A stretch of 59,272 nt of DNA from UBA11512 sp964623895 (GCA_964623895.1 CAZUWA010000004.1:1-59272), one strand, 5' to 3'; positions 1 to 9,850 are shown, numbered from the stretch's first letter. Program-made: numbers and translations. The notes: generated by a model not told the origin, from the letters alone.

Positions 1-111
1 CTTGTTATGAAAGACGGCGATGTGATTGAAAGCGGAAACCATGAGGAACTGATGGAACTGGGTGGCTTCTATAAGACGCTCTATAACAGTCAGTTTGAGC
101 AAATGGAATAA
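1..111 (+). CDS. ABC transporter ATP-binding/permease, C-terminal fragment
   Basis: The reading frame is open from the first base and stops at 111, giving the last 36 residues of a protein that begins outside the window. The sequence starts LVMKDGDVIESGNHEEL and continues GGFYKTLYNSQF, which is the typical end of an MsbA/LmrA-type exporter nucleotide-binding domain: the strand after the H-loop, the G-x-HxEL motif, then the final helix. Substrate cannot be judged from this piece. The next gene starts 9 bp later behind a GGAGG site, so the two are probably co-transcribed. Confidence 0.85.
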   Translation, partial: LVMKDGDVIESGNHEELMELGGFYKTLYNSQFEQME

Positions 112-120
112 GGAGGATAT

Positions 121-720
121 ATGAAATTCAGATATGTAACGATCGAACGGGAATATGGCAGTGGCGGAACGGAAATTGCCAAAAAACTTTCTGAACGGAG
201 CGGACTTCCGTGCTATGGTGCGGAAATCATGGAAAAAGCCGCAGAGAAACTTCATATCAGCGCTAACGAGGCACAGCATTATGAGGAAAAGATCACAAAC
301 AGTTTTTTGTTTTCCGTGTATGTCATGGGACAGATCGAAAATGGAAATGTAAATGGTCTGCCGATGGAAAACAGACTGTATATTGAAGAACGCAATGCTA
401 TTAGTGATTTTTCCAAAATCGGTCGAAGTATATTTGTGGGACATTGTGCTTCCGAGGTGTTAAAAGAAGAACGCGGCGTTTTGCGCGTGTTTATTCGGGC
501 AAATGACGGTTTCAAACATGATCGCATAGTGACGGAATATGGCATTGAGGAAAAAGACGCTGATGCGATTTGTCGGCGATTTAACAAGAAAAGAAGCAAC
601 TACTACACCTTTAATACGTCAAAGGTATGGAGCGATCCTGCCAACTACGATATCGTTCTGGACAGTTCCACACTGGGCATTGAGGGCTGTGTGAATGCCA
701 TTGCGGCATTATTGGGATAA
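121..720 (+). CDS. Cytidylate kinase-like family protein
   Basis: A 199-residue protein starting at ATG 121 behind GGAGG. The N-terminus has the sequence TIEREYGSGG, the glycine-rich P-loop of the cytidylate-kinase-2 type family (the GSGGTEIA segment replaces a classical Walker A), followed by LAxxxG-like strands. The family resembles Cmk but lacks the full CMP-binding insert, and its true substrate is generally unknown, so nucleotide monophosphate kinase activity is an inference. It directly follows the end of an ABC exporter gene and is followed by a strong terminator shared with the convergent lipoprotein gene. Length is normal for the family. Confidence 0.8.
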   Translation: MKFRYVTIEREYGSGGTEIAKKLSERSGLPCYGAEIMEKAAEKLHISANEAQHYEEKITNSFLFSVYVMGQIENGNVNGLPMENRLYIEERNAISDFSKIGRSIFVGHCASEVLKEERGVLRVFIRANDGFKHDRIVTEYGIEEKDADAICRRFNKKRSNYYTFNTSKVWSDPANYDIVLDSSTLGIEGCVNAIAALLG

Positions 721-748
721 AGGTTCATTCAACGCAGCGAGCCGATAT

Positions 749-788
749 AAAAGAAAGCGTCGTGACAAAAGTCACGACGCTTTCTTTT
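749..788. terminator. Bidirectional intrinsic terminator
   Basis: Perfect 18-bp stem with an AAAA loop: the arm at 749-766 is exactly complementary to 771-788. Both arms end in A/T runs, so it can terminate the kinase gene from the left and the minus-strand lipoprotein gene from the right. Confidence 0.9.
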
Positions 789-838
789 GAAAATCGTTTT
801 ACACCTACCACATTAGGGGGTGTTTTATTTTTTTGTGA

Positions 839-3337
839 TCACTTTACGGATACAAGCAAAGAGAAGGACTTTGCAACGAGTGCAGAGCCATCGTCGTTGT
901 ATACACGAATAATGTAGTTGCCTGCGTCCAACTTGACAGTTTTTGCAAAGGTCTGCTCGGAGAGTGCGATCTTTTCAGAGGATACTTCGGCACCGGTGGT
1001 GGTGTCAAAGATCTTCAGAGTGATATTGGTGATACTGGTGCTGTTTACAGAACCGGTGATCGCAACACCGTCAGCGGTCGATTCTGCATAGGTGTTGATA
1101 CGGATAGTGTTCGTATCGGTATATGCCATTTCTGCATGCCACTTGATGTTGTCGGTGAGTTCCATTGCCTTGACAAGGCATACCTGACCGTCTACGATTC
1201 CGAGTGCATAGTTGTGACCTTGTGCATTTTTGAGATAGAAAGTAACGGTACCGTCTTCATTGTAGGAGACGTTCCAACACTGTGTAGCATTGTTCTTTTC
1301 AGACTGTGCATTGAACTGGAGGGATGCGCCGGGAGTAGGATCTTTCAAGGCATCAAGTACATAGTGTGTTGATGTATCGGCACTGCTGTCATATCTGTAC
1401 AGAAGTACTGCATCCAGTTTGGAGTCGTAGGAGATGTTGAAGAAGCATGTGCATTTGTTTTTGGTATCGCCATCGTGCAGAGTGCCTGGTTTTACGGTCA
1501 TCGCAGTATCCTTGATGAGGTATTCGCCTGTCGCGATGTTCTTCAAATAGTAGTTGCCGTTCAAATAGCTCTTTGCAATCTCATTACCTGCATCGAATGC
1601 ATAGTATCTGATTTCATTGTTCAAGGTCTCGTTCGTGAAGGTGAGTTTGTTCAATTCTGTTTCGCCGCTCTTTACGGTAATGCTTTTTACGGTAATGGGC
1701 GTACCTTTATCGGTCGCATTGATTGCGATGCCGTAGTGATAGTTGGTGTAGTCTGTGCCCTTGGCGATGTTGGTCAAAAGTCTGTCCATATTTACCACAA
1801 AGTATGCGGTGGTCGGTGTGCCTTCAATGGTGCCGTCCGTAGTCTTGTCATAGGTGGTGCCGTTAGTAGAGAATATATAATCGCGCAGGGTGTTGGTAGA
1901 GTTGACAGAGTCGTTCGGTCTGTTCTTTCTGTATGCGGTAACTGCAGTGGTGAATCCGGTTGTTCTGCCGAATGCATCGCTTCTGTAAGCGAGTACGTTA
2001 ATTGCATCACGGTTTGTCAGTTCCACTTCCACTTCTGCATAGAGAGAGGGCAGTGTGTCGGCGATGTTGATATCCCAGTACACGAACAGAATGTAATCAA
2101 GACCTGTATATTTGCTGACAGTGGGAGTTTCCTTTTCAGGATCTACGCCAAAGTATTTATCGAACTTCTCATCTTCCGAGATGGTGTTTAATGCATCATA
2201 GGAGAGGAAGAAGAAACCGTCTTTTCCGGTTTCGGGATTGGTTCCGTAAACCTGGAATGCACCGGTCATCTTACCGCCGTTGGCTTCTACAACGATGCTG
2301 TCGTCATAACCGACGATTGCATAATAGGTCAGAGGAGAATACTTGTAGGGTTTGCCGTCAGAGTCTGTGCCCTTGTCGGCAGTAGCCTTGTCGCTGGTGT
2401 ACACAACATTAGTGTCAGTAGAGAAGTAAGCGATAACAGTGTCGCCGCTCTTTGCAATGCCCTTGTCTGCGGAGAGGGTGACGGTGTTTGCATCGTGGAT
2501 ATAACCTCTGATTGCAATGACGTTACCGGTAACTATTGCGTCCTTGATCGTATTCAAGAACTCTGTGCCGTTGGTACCGTAGGTGACTTTCGTTCCTTGC
2601 GCTTCCAAATCGTAGAAGCCACCGCCGTTTTCAAGAGACTTGTTGGTTGGCTCTTCTTTGCTGTTGAGGGATCTGCCGCTGTAATCGGTCAAACGGTACT
2701 GGAGTGCTTTTTCAACGATTGCAGCAGTGTCCGCTCTCCATCTGACGCTGTTTGCGGAGAGAACGCCCATGTAAGAAAGACGGGGAGTTCCGCTTTTGTT
2801 GGTATCGAATTGGTCTTGATCGAGAGTCAGACAGCCGTTGTTAAGCAAAATATCGTAATCAGAACCGAAATAGTTTGCATAAATATAAGTGTATCTGGGA
2901 GAGAAGCAGTATTTATTGTCTGTTGCGGGTGTCCAAGTAACGGTCGGATCTTTTGCGTTCAGATATCTTGCAACAGCGTTGCTGAATTGCATATAAGTGA
3001 CTACAACAGAACTCATGCAGTCGATACTGCCTCTGTCAAATGTGCCGGGCAGAGAAGTGCTACCGACCAGAGTGCTACTGGAGGGGATCGACTCAGCAGG
3101 TGTGTGTTCCTTGTCTGTTGCCGCGGAGAAATCGAGTTTGGTCATGATGTCTTCCGGGGTGGGGGTGTTGTCTACGGTTTCCGAAGGAGTGGTAGAAGCA
3201 TTGCCGGATTCTGTTGGAGAATTGGTTACCGGCGTTGAGGGGGCTGCGTTCGTCGTGTTGTTATTACTGCAGGATGTCAATGCCACTGCGGAAAAAGCGA
3301 GGACGAACACAAGCAATAATGCGAGAGTGCGTTTCAA
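839..3337 (-). CDS. Papain-fold (C1) lipoprotein with predicted dead active site (paralogue A)
   Basis: A probable TTG start at 3337 lies 7 nt after GGAGGT and gives an 832-residue lipoprotein: signal peptide, lipobox LTSC with Cys23, then a Ser/Thr/Pro-rich linker to about residue 85. A C1-peptidase-like domain follows (about 90-390), then a beta-rich domain beginning near VYWDINIA, a ricin-like beta-trefoil segment (YYLKNIATGEYL, QCW) and a C-terminal Ig-like domain. Aligned with the four paralogues in this window, the oxyanion Gln is Arg102, the nucleophile Cys is Met108 (a Cys sits one residue earlier), the His is Thr337 and the Asn of NSWG is Gly365. Proteolysis is therefore unlikely. 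It may be a binding or decoy protein. It has its own promoter. Confidence 0.85.
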   Translation of the reverse strand: MKRTLALLLVFVLAFSAVALTSCSNNNTTNAAPSTPVTNSPTESGNASTTPSETVDNTPTPEDIMTKLDFSAATDKEHTPAESIPSSSTLVGSTSLPGTFDRGSIDCMSSVVVTYMQFSNAVARYLNAKDPTVTWTPATDNKYCFSPRYTYIYANYFGSDYDILLNNGCLTLDQDQFDTNKSGTPRLSYMGVLSANSVRWRADTAAIVEKALQYRLTDYSGRSLNSKEEPTNKSLENGGGFYDLEAQGTKVTYGTNGTEFLNTIKDAIVTGNVIAIRGYIHDANTVTLSADKGIAKSGDTVIAYFSTDTNVVYTSDKATADKGTDSDGKPYKYSPLTYYAIVGYDDSIVVEANGGKMTGAFQVYGTNPETGKDGFFFLSYDALNTISEDEKFDKYFGVDPEKETPTVSKYTGLDYILFVYWDINIADTLPSLYAEVEVELTNRDAINVLAYRSDAFGRTTGFTTAVTAYRKNRPNDSVNSTNTLRDYIFSTNGTTYDKTTDGTIEGTPTTAYFVVNMDRLLTNIAKGTDYTNYHYGIAINATDKGTPITVKSITVKSGETELNKLTFTNETLNNEIRYYAFDAGNEIAKSYLNGNYYLKNIATGEYLIKDTAMTVKPGTLHDGDTKNKCTCFFNISYDSKLDAVLLYRYDSSADTSTHYVLDALKDPTPGASLQFNAQSEKNNATQCWNVSYNEDGTVTFYLKNAQGHNYALGIVDGQVCLVKAMELTDNIKWHAEMAYTDTNTIRINTYAESTADGVAITGSVNSTSITNITLKIFDTTTGAEVSSEKIALSEQTFAKTVKLDAGNYIIRVYNDDGSALVAKSFSLLVSVK

Positions 3338-3392
3338 AATTTGTACCTCCAAATAATGTTTTCATCAAAGACAAACTTCGATGTACAAGAAT

Positions 3393-3421
3393 ATTATACT
3401 TGATAATTTGTGAAAAGTCAA
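3393..3421 (-). promoter_or_regulatory. Promoter of paralogue A
   Basis: On the minus strand TTGACT (3416-3421) and TATAAT (3393-3398) are separated by 17 bp, upstream of GGAGGT and the TTG start at 3337. Confidence 0.7.
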
Positions 3422-3449
3422 GAGAAAAGACTTAAAGCACATGAAATAT

Positions 3450-4235
3450 TTACAAATCTTTGTCAAATAATTGTTTCATTAGCACGATTTTGCCATCGTC
3501 GGCGCTTGACCGAAAGATTACTTTTCCTTGTGCAACTTGCATGTTGAGAAGCCCTTGGGCGGCAAGACATTTTTTTAATTGTTTGGCAGTACCTTCCGTG
3601 CCGTCAAACAGCGGAGGTCGTTCTGCGAACACCGATCTAATCTCTTTTTTTAAGAAAGGAAAGTGAGTACAGCCTAATACGACCGCGTCCGGTTGAGGAA
3701 GTGCAGTTTCCCTTAGAAGGGAGGTCAGATACTCTGCTGCCTCACCGGTGTCCAAATGACCGCTTTCCACGATCGTGACGAGTTTTGGACAGGGAAGCAG
3801 ATCGAAATCAGCTTCGTCAGACAGGCTTTCTTCCAAATTTTTGAATTTTTCAAGGCGCAGTGTCATTGGTGTTGCCAAAACCAGCACGCGCGGACGTAGT
3901 TTTACCGCGCATGCCGGTTTTATGGCCGGTTCCATGCCGATGATCGGCAGTTCGGGATGGTGTTCTCTTAAGGATTCTGCGGCAGCCGCCGTGGCGGTGT
4001 TGCAGGCAATAACGATCGCCTTCACATTTTGCTTTAAAAGCAATTCAACCGCGTTTTGTGCCAGCAGAGAGACTTCTTCCTTTGTTTTGATGCCGTAGGG
4101 CGCGTTGGCGCAGTCTCCGAAGTAGATGAAATCTTCGTTTGGCAACTGCTTTTTTAATTCTATCAGCACACTGATCCCACCGACGCCCGAATCGAAGACG
4201 CCGATGGGTCCGGCTGCTCGTATGTTATTTGACAT
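3450..4235 (-). CDS. murI: Glutamate racemase
   Basis: Interconverts L- and D-glutamate to supply D-Glu for peptidoglycan. The N-terminus reads PIGVFDSGVGG, and both catalytic cysteines are visible in their motifs: ACNTATA in the N-terminal half and LGCTHFPFL in the C-terminal half. Length (about 261 residues) is normal. I chose ATG 4235 because it lies just before the conserved PIGVFDSGVGG. An in-frame ATG at 4262 is possible, and neither has a well-spaced Shine-Dalgarno site. The start overlaps the end of the upstream C1 lipoprotein gene, so translation is probably coupled to it, an unusual partner for a cell-wall housekeeping gene. Confidence 0.95.
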   Translation of the reverse strand: MSNNIRAAGPIGVFDSGVGGISVLIELKKQLPNEDFIYFGDCANAPYGIKTKEEVSLLAQNAVELLLKQNVKAIVIACNTATAAAAESLREHHPELPIIGMEPAIKPACAVKLRPRVLVLATPMTLRLEKFKNLEESLSDEADFDLLPCPKLVTIVESGHLDTGEAAEYLTSLLRETALPQPDAVVLGCTHFPFLKKEIRSVFAERPPLFDGTEGTAKQLKKCLAAQGLLNMQVAQGKVIFRSSADDGKIVLMKQLFDKDL

Positions 4236-6918
4236 TATAAATGAGTTGTGTTCCGACCTCATTGCCGTTGTACATCACGACAAAGAGGTAACAACCTGTC
4301 TCCAAGGCGGTTTCTACTTTCATGCCGTTTGCATCGGGGGTACCTTCAAGGGTGGATACAACATTGCCGTCCTTGACGATTTTGACATTGACTGTTCCTT
4401 CGGTGTAATCCTTGATCGGCGAAACACTGACAACTACCTTGCCATTTTGCTCTTCTACGGCAGTCGTGGGGGCATACGGTTCGGCAGGCTCTAAGATCCA
4501 CAGGAAATTGTCGGACTGATCTGTTGCGGAGAGTTCAAAATTCTTTCCGTCGGAACTTCCGAAAGCATATTCGGGATAGTTCTTTAGAGTGATGCGGATC
4601 TGACCGCCTTCAGTGAGGGTGACGGTCCAATCCTGTGTGTTTCTGGTGGGATTGAGCGCGTTCAATTTGACAGTCGTGCCGTCTTTTACAGTGGTTTTGA
4701 AGATATCGAAGAGATAACTGCTATCATTGTTCCAGAAGCGGTAACTGTCGGTGTCCTCAATATATTCGATGTTGAAGATTGATTTTTCAAGATTTTCATT
4801 TTTGTCCTTTTCGCCATACCAGCCGAACAACATGCCGCCTACGCCGTTTGCCGAAAGGATTTTACCTGTTCCGACATTTTTCAAGCGATAACTGCCGCCG
4901 CCGAAGTAATATTTGACTTCTCCGCCCATATCAAAGACAAATTCGGAAGTTTCACCCTTGACGAGCGGTGCAGTGTCAGCGTCTGTCTTGACCTCCGCCA
5001 GAACATTTCTGTTTTCATCGAGCAGTTTCAGTCCTTTAACTGTAATGCCAGAGCCTTTAATATTTACGCCCCACAGGAAATCTTCATAACTGTAGGTGCC
5101 TTCCAGATCCGCGAGTGAATCGAAAGCGAAGGCAAAATAACCGTCCTCTGCTTCGGTTGGATTGATTTTACCGGAGAAGGAAACAGTATCATTCTGATCC
5201 AGTCCCAGACCGGGTAGCACGTTTTCTAAAAGGCGCCATCTGGTGGATGCGGGGATAAAGGTATCCCGGACGCTGTTTTTGTCGGTTCTGGTGAGTTCTA
5301 TATAGAGATTGTCTCTGCTAACAGCCGAAACATGAACTTCCACGGTCAGTTTGGGCGCTCCGATGGCAATGTCTTCGTCCCAGTAAATAAAACTAAAACG
5401 ATAGAGACAGCCGGTGCGCTCATTGTAGTTGCTTCCGGTCATGTGAGCGGTGTTTACCATGCCGGTGAAAGAACTGCCTTCTTTTTTGCCGGAAGTGTCG
5501 ACTTTCATGCAGACGGAGGCGGGCTTGGAATCGACAACATCTTTATCGACCAACTCCACTTTGTAGTTGTTGATGGAGAGGTACTGATTTATATTGACCG
5601 CGTACAGCAGGTAACTTCCTTTGTAATCCGCATTTGCTTTTTTGGCGACATCTTCATAAGGAATCAGCGCAAAGATCGAATCGGGATCGGATTTATCCGT
5701 GGAAGCAAGCGTTCCCTCTGTATAAACAAGGTTTTTTCCGTTTTTGTGCGAAAGGGTATAGGTCGTATATTCTTTTTCTGCAAAAGTAACGCTGGATACA
5801 GGGGTGAAGATCGTTTCGATATCGCAGTTTGCACTGTAAGGTATCGTGGCACGCGGACTTCCGGAAAAAGAAAGGGCGTACACCGGTTTGTAGAAGTATT
5901 CATTTCTGTAAAGTGCGTGTTCCGAAACGACATTACATGCATCATAGGTCATCCAAATGAAGCCGTCATTTGCATATTGTCCCCACGAGTTCATGATCTG
6001 AAATGCGCCCTTCTGAGTGACACCGCCAACGGTTACGGTGATGTCATCGTCATAGCCTACGATAGTCACTGCGTGGTTACCATCGGAGGTGGAAGCGCTA
6101 GATTTGTAGCCGTTCCAAATGATTCGATCTCCCCGCTTTCCGAGTGTGCCGAGACCGTTTCTGTCAATTTCCGTGGTTTGCCAGTAAGAAGACCAACCGC
6201 AGACTACGACACAGTTTCCGCGATTGACCGCGTCTTTGATTTTCTCTAAGAGGGCAAGACCGGTTTCGTTTGTTGTCAGTTTGCCTTCGTTCGTGGAAGT
6301 GAATTCATTTTCTTCATAATCTGTCAGGCGGAAATTCAATGCTTCGATCATCTTGCCCGCTTCGACATCCCATGAACGAGATTGATCCTTGTTGAGTTGG
6401 GCGCCGCCTCTGAATTTGGCACTCCCTTCGGACTTGGCATGAGAGGAAAGAGACATCGGCAGACAACCGATGGTCTTTAACACTTCATACTGGTATGAAG
6501 TTCCCGATCCGGAATAGTTGTAGGTGAATTTCGGGGAGAATGTGTATTCATCTGCACCGGAGGAAGGATCCCAATTGGAATCGGGATCGAGACTGTTGAC
6601 ATATTGTGAAACGGCGACTGTGAATTGTGCGTAGGTCACCGCTTCCGCAGAGCAACAGCCGATACCTCCTTGGTTGTCCACGATCGGCAGATGCTTTGTT
6701 CCGACAAGGGTAGCGCTGTCGGGCAACGGATCCGGTGTCGGAGTGGGTGTTGTGGAGGTAGAACCGGAAGGTTCGGGAGTTCCGGTCAGAGAAGAGCCGC
6801 TTGATGCGGAAACGCTTTCAGACGGTTGTTCTGTAGTGCTTTTTTGCGTCGATGTACATGCCGAAACGACCGACATGAGCATCAGTGCAGATAGCAATAG
6901 GGCAATGAGTTTTTTCAA
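4225..6918 (-). CDS. Secreted C1 (papain-like) cysteine peptidase lipoprotein (paralogue B)
   Basis: An 897-residue lipoprotein starting at TTG 6918, 8 nt after AAAGGAGG. Signal peptide with lipobox VSAC (Cys21), a Ser/Thr/Pro linker to about residue 65, then a papain-like domain. The catalytic set is complete: DNQGGIGCC (oxyanion Gln, nucleophile Cys89), His282 in NHAVTIVGYDD and Asn310 in MNSWG. An extra domain of about 130 residues follows, then the beta domain beginning IYWDEDIA that all paralogues share, a ricin-type beta-trefoil-like region (YRLKNVGTGKIL, QDW) and a C-terminal Ig-like domain. The best inference is a surface-anchored protease with a carbohydrate-binding module. The substrate is unknown. 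Confidence 0.85.
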   Translation of the reverse strand: MKKLIALLLSALMLMSVVSACTSTQKSTTEQPSESVSASSGSSLTGTPEPSGSTSTTPTPTPDPLPDSATLVGTKHLPIVDNQGGIGCCSAEAVTYAQFTVAVSQYVNSLDPDSNWDPSSGADEYTFSPKFTYNYSGSGTSYQYEVLKTIGCLPMSLSSHAKSEGSAKFRGGAQLNKDQSRSWDVEAGKMIEALNFRLTDYEENEFTSTNEGKLTTNETGLALLEKIKDAVNRGNCVVVCGWSSYWQTTEIDRNGLGTLGKRGDRIIWNGYKSSASTSDGNHAVTIVGYDDDITVTVGGVTQKGAFQIMNSWGQYANDGFIWMTYDACNVVSEHALYRNEYFYKPVYALSFSGSPRATIPYSANCDIETIFTPVSSVTFAEKEYTTYTLSHKNGKNLVYTEGTLASTDKSDPDSIFALIPYEDVAKKANADYKGSYLLYAVNINQYLSINNYKVELVDKDVVDSKPASVCMKVDTSGKKEGSSFTGMVNTAHMTGSNYNERTGCLYRFSFIYWDEDIAIGAPKLTVEVHVSAVSRDNLYIELTRTDKNSVRDTFIPASTRWRLLENVLPGLGLDQNDTVSFSGKINPTEAEDGYFAFAFDSLADLEGTYSYEDFLWGVNIKGSGITVKGLKLLDENRNVLAEVKTDADTAPLVKGETSEFVFDMGGEVKYYFGGGSYRLKNVGTGKILSANGVGGMLFGWYGEKDKNENLEKSIFNIEYIEDTDSYRFWNNDSSYLFDIFKTTVKDGTTVKLNALNPTRNTQDWTVTLTEGGQIRITLKNYPEYAFGSSDGKNFELSATDQSDNFLWILEPAEPYAPTTAVEEQNGKVVVSVSPIKDYTEGTVNVKIVKDGNVVSTLEGTPDANGMKVETALETGCYLFVVMYNGNEVGTQLIYNVK

Positions 6919-6959
6919 AATTATGTCCTCCTTTAGGGAACTGATATTATGATTGATTC

Positions 6960-6988
6960 ATTGTATTTCATTTTTGTGTATTTGTCAA
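6960..6988 (-). promoter_or_regulatory. Promoter of paralogue B
   Basis: Minus strand TTGACA (6983-6988), 17-bp spacer, TACAAT (6960-6965). It should drive paralogue B and the coupled murI. Confidence 0.75.
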
Positions 6989-7103
6989 GAAAATCATCTG
7001 CAGAAATCTTGTTCAAAGAAAAAAACTGTTGTTTTATACAAAAATAAATGCTTCTTTTTGGGGAGATTTTCCCTGAAAACGGCGGCTCTTTTCAGAAAGA
7101 CGC

Positions 7104-7145
7104 TTTAACAAAAGGGAGCCCTACCCGCAAATGCGAGCAAGGCTC
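7104..7145 (-). terminator. Terminator after paralogue C
   Basis: GAGCC at 7141-7145 pairs with GGCTC at 7116-7120 (minus-strand reading), with an inner TCGC/GCGG pairing. A T-rich run (CCTTTTGTT) follows on the minus strand. Confidence 0.7.
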
Positions 7146-7155
7146 AGATGAATCT

Positions 7156-9798
7156 TTATTGAACGGTATAGCAAAGTTGGATGCCGCACGGTTTACCGTC
7201 TTTATAGACTGAAAAGCAATAACTTCCTTTTGAAAGAGTAGACAAGTCAAAGGAGTCTGTCTTTCTGCAGTCGATCGTTTTGACAAGCGCACCGTTTGAA
7301 GAAATATGCAGTTCCATGTCATTGTCGTTTACAATATGCAAGATCGGCTTGCCACCCGTTTCGGAGATGGTTAAAGGCATCTCCGTGGGAGCGCCGGCAG
7401 AATATTTCCAAACATAACCATCGTTCGGGGCATTTTTTGTGATGCAGAACTGTCCGTTTACACAGGCGAATACATAAGTGGGATCGGCTTTCAGCGCAAT
7501 TCTAACAGTCCCTGTATTTTCATTTTGCGAGATCTCCCACAACTGGGTGTTTCTTGTGGAATTTTCTTTATTGAATTTGACGAGTGCTCCTTCCTTGATC
7601 TCTTTTCCGTTGATATCCAACAGATAATTTCCGTCATATCTGAAGATCTCAAAGCCGTTTGATTTGCTGTTGTAGGCAAAACGGATGACTGATTTTTCCG
7701 AAACACTGCTCTTCTTTTCCCATTCAAAGACCATGCCGTTTGAGGCAAGTGCAAGGGACGTTCCGTTTGATGCGTTCTGCAATTTGAAGGGACCGTTTCC
7801 CAAACCGCTGTACACTGTATTCTGCAACTGGAAGGAATAGTGTACCATTTCTCCCATGGCGAGGGGACTGACTGTGTGATCGGGAATGACCTCGGCGATC
7901 AGATTCTTTTTTTGATCGTAGAGGCGAATACGCTTAACGATCACACCCGTGCCCCTGACGGAAACGCCCCAAAGATAATCCTTCAGGTCTACTCCTTCCG
8001 GAAGGTCTGTCAGTGGCAGATAGCCGAAGGAGAAGCACCCTTCTTCTCGCTTGATCGGATTGATTTTTCCGGAGAAGGAGACTTTGTCTTGACCGCCGCC
8101 TGTATCGGGCAGTGCTCCCTCGTTAAGGCGGATCTGCATCATAGCGGGGATGTATTCTTCTTTGTTGCCGTTTGCATCGATCCTGTTCAAGATCATATAG
8201 AGCGTTTTTCTGTTCAGAGTCTCCGCTTGGACTTCAACGGACAATTGGGGCATACCGACAGTGACATCTTTGTCCCAATATACAAATCCGTAACTGTTGA
8301 AGGCGGTTTCTCTTGTGTGGAGAATGCCTCCGAAATTGTCGGCGGTGTAGAGCACTCCTATGAAGGAACCGTCTTCTGCGCTGACGGTGCTGTAGATGCC
8401 GAAAGCTGTATTGGAAGTGGCAGTTAACTCTGCCGTGAGAGTGGGTTTCTGCCCACTTGCTTCCGGAGTATATAGATATTTTTCTTTTTCGGGTGCGTTG
8501 ACTGCAACAACGGCGACAACATCGGCATGCTTATATTCAGTAGCCACCGATCCATTCAGAGAACTGTATTCGGGAAATGCAAAAATGCAGAAGTCATTCG
8601 GCTTTTGGACAGTGGAGAGTTTTCCGCCTTTATAGCAAAGATATTCTGTTTTTTCTTCATTGCTGATATAATAGGTGGCATATTCCTTTCCTTCGATCGT
8701 GGTTTTTCCGACGGGGGTGAAGAAAGCGATATAGTCACGGTCCATATTGGAAAGACCTTTGAAAAAGGCAGGAGCGCTGATATCCAACGCCATCGTGCCG
8801 GAGTTGGAGAGTGCAGGACTCTTGACAGCCAGATATTCAGAGGAACTGTTGCAGGCATCGTACATTACCCATACGAAGCCATCGTTACACCACTGTCCCC
8901 ATGAATTCATCATCAGGAATGCCCCCTTCATGACAGAACCGCCGATTTCAAGGGTGATGTTGTCATCATATCCGACGAGAGCTACACAGTGACCGGATGC
9001 ACCGGAACTTGGAGTAGTGTCCGCTCTCCAGATAACACGTTCTCCTTTTTTTGCAAGGCAATCTGTCGGTTGTTCTCCGAGCGATGTTTGCCGCCAGTTG
9101 TATGCGCCGCCGCAGACGGTGACCACATTGCCTTTGGAAATGGCTTCTTTGATCTGATCGATGAAGGGATCATTGCCTTCGGTGATCGATCCCGGCGTTC
9201 CCTGTTCCACATAATTGGTTAAACGGTAGTTGAGCGCATCGAGCATCATTCCTTCGCTGACATCCCACGAACGGGTCTTTTCGGAATTCAAGATCGAACT
9301 GCCCCAGAATCCGGCGGAGGGAGATGCGTACTTTTCAAAGCAGGAAATGCTCATTGGCAGACATCCGTCATCAACCAAAATACGGTAACACATATTGGTG
9401 CTTCCGGCGGTGTAGTTGTAGGAGAATTTCGGAGAGAAAATGTATTTCGGGTCGCCGGAAGAGGGATTCCACTCGGTGTCCGGATAGTGATAGTTGATGT
9501 ACTGAGACACAGCGACTGTGAACTGCGCATAAGTGATGCCTTCCGAAGTGCAGGAACCGATCGTGCCCTGATCGTCGACGATGGGAAGATGCTTCGTGTT
9601 CTTGAGCGAATAGGCAGAGGGGGCAACATACTCATCCGCCGATGGAGTTTGGGAAAGCGTGGATGAGGAGACTGCCGAGGATAGGACATCGCTTGTTCCA
9701 GAGGGATCATCCGATGTGTCGGCAGGCTTTTTTTCACAGGCTGTTATCAGTGAGAGAAACATTAGCACTGCGAGAAGAAGGGCTGTAAGTTTTTTCAT
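7156..9798 (-). CDS. Secreted C1 (papain-like) cysteine peptidase lipoprotein (paralogue C)
   Basis: An 880-residue lipoprotein. I chose ATG 9798 because it is preceded by GAGG and opens a classical signal peptide (MKKLTALLLAVLMFL) with lipobox ITAC (Cys21). The frame remains open upstream but adds no plausible N-terminus. Catalytic residues are intact: DDQGTIGSC (Cys83), His270 in GHCVALVGYDD and Asn298 in MNSWG. Domain order matches paralogue B: C1 domain, about 130-residue insert, beta domain starting near VYWDKDVT, ricin-like region (FKLQNASNG, QLW) and a short C-terminal Ig-like domain. It has its own promoter and terminator, so it is a single-gene unit next to B and is its closest architectural match here. 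Confidence 0.85.
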   Translation of the reverse strand: MKKLTALLLAVLMFLSLITACEKKPADTSDDPSGTSDVLSSAVSSSTLSQTPSADEYVAPSAYSLKNTKHLPIVDDQGTIGSCTSEGITYAQFTVAVSQYINYHYPDTEWNPSSGDPKYIFSPKFSYNYTAGSTNMCYRILVDDGCLPMSISCFEKYASPSAGFWGSSILNSEKTRSWDVSEGMMLDALNYRLTNYVEQGTPGSITEGNDPFIDQIKEAISKGNVVTVCGGAYNWRQTSLGEQPTDCLAKKGERVIWRADTTPSSGASGHCVALVGYDDNITLEIGGSVMKGAFLMMNSWGQWCNDGFVWVMYDACNSSSEYLAVKSPALSNSGTMALDISAPAFFKGLSNMDRDYIAFFTPVGKTTIEGKEYATYYISNEEKTEYLCYKGGKLSTVQKPNDFCIFAFPEYSSLNGSVATEYKHADVVAVVAVNAPEKEKYLYTPEASGQKPTLTAELTATSNTAFGIYSTVSAEDGSFIGVLYTADNFGGILHTRETAFNSYGFVYWDKDVTVGMPQLSVEVQAETLNRKTLYMILNRIDANGNKEEYIPAMMQIRLNEGALPDTGGGQDKVSFSGKINPIKREEGCFSFGYLPLTDLPEGVDLKDYLWGVSVRGTGVIVKRIRLYDQKKNLIAEVIPDHTVSPLAMGEMVHYSFQLQNTVYSGLGNGPFKLQNASNGTSLALASNGMVFEWEKKSSVSEKSVIRFAYNSKSNGFEIFRYDGNYLLDINGKEIKEGALVKFNKENSTRNTQLWEISQNENTGTVRIALKADPTYVFACVNGQFCITKNAPNDGYVWKYSAGAPTEMPLTISETGGKPILHIVNDNDMELHISSNGALVKTIDCRKTDSFDLSTLSKGSYCFSVYKDGKPCGIQLCYTVQ

Positions 9799-9850
9799 AT
9801 AATATACCTCTTTCCCGGTGCTGACCGCAGGAGGGATGCACCGCATACCC

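Noticed and set aside
1136..3238. Several long plus-strand open frames opposite paralogue A, and similar ones opposite B, C and D
   Set aside because: They have no ribosome-binding sites and no recognisable domains; they are antisense shadows of the real genes.
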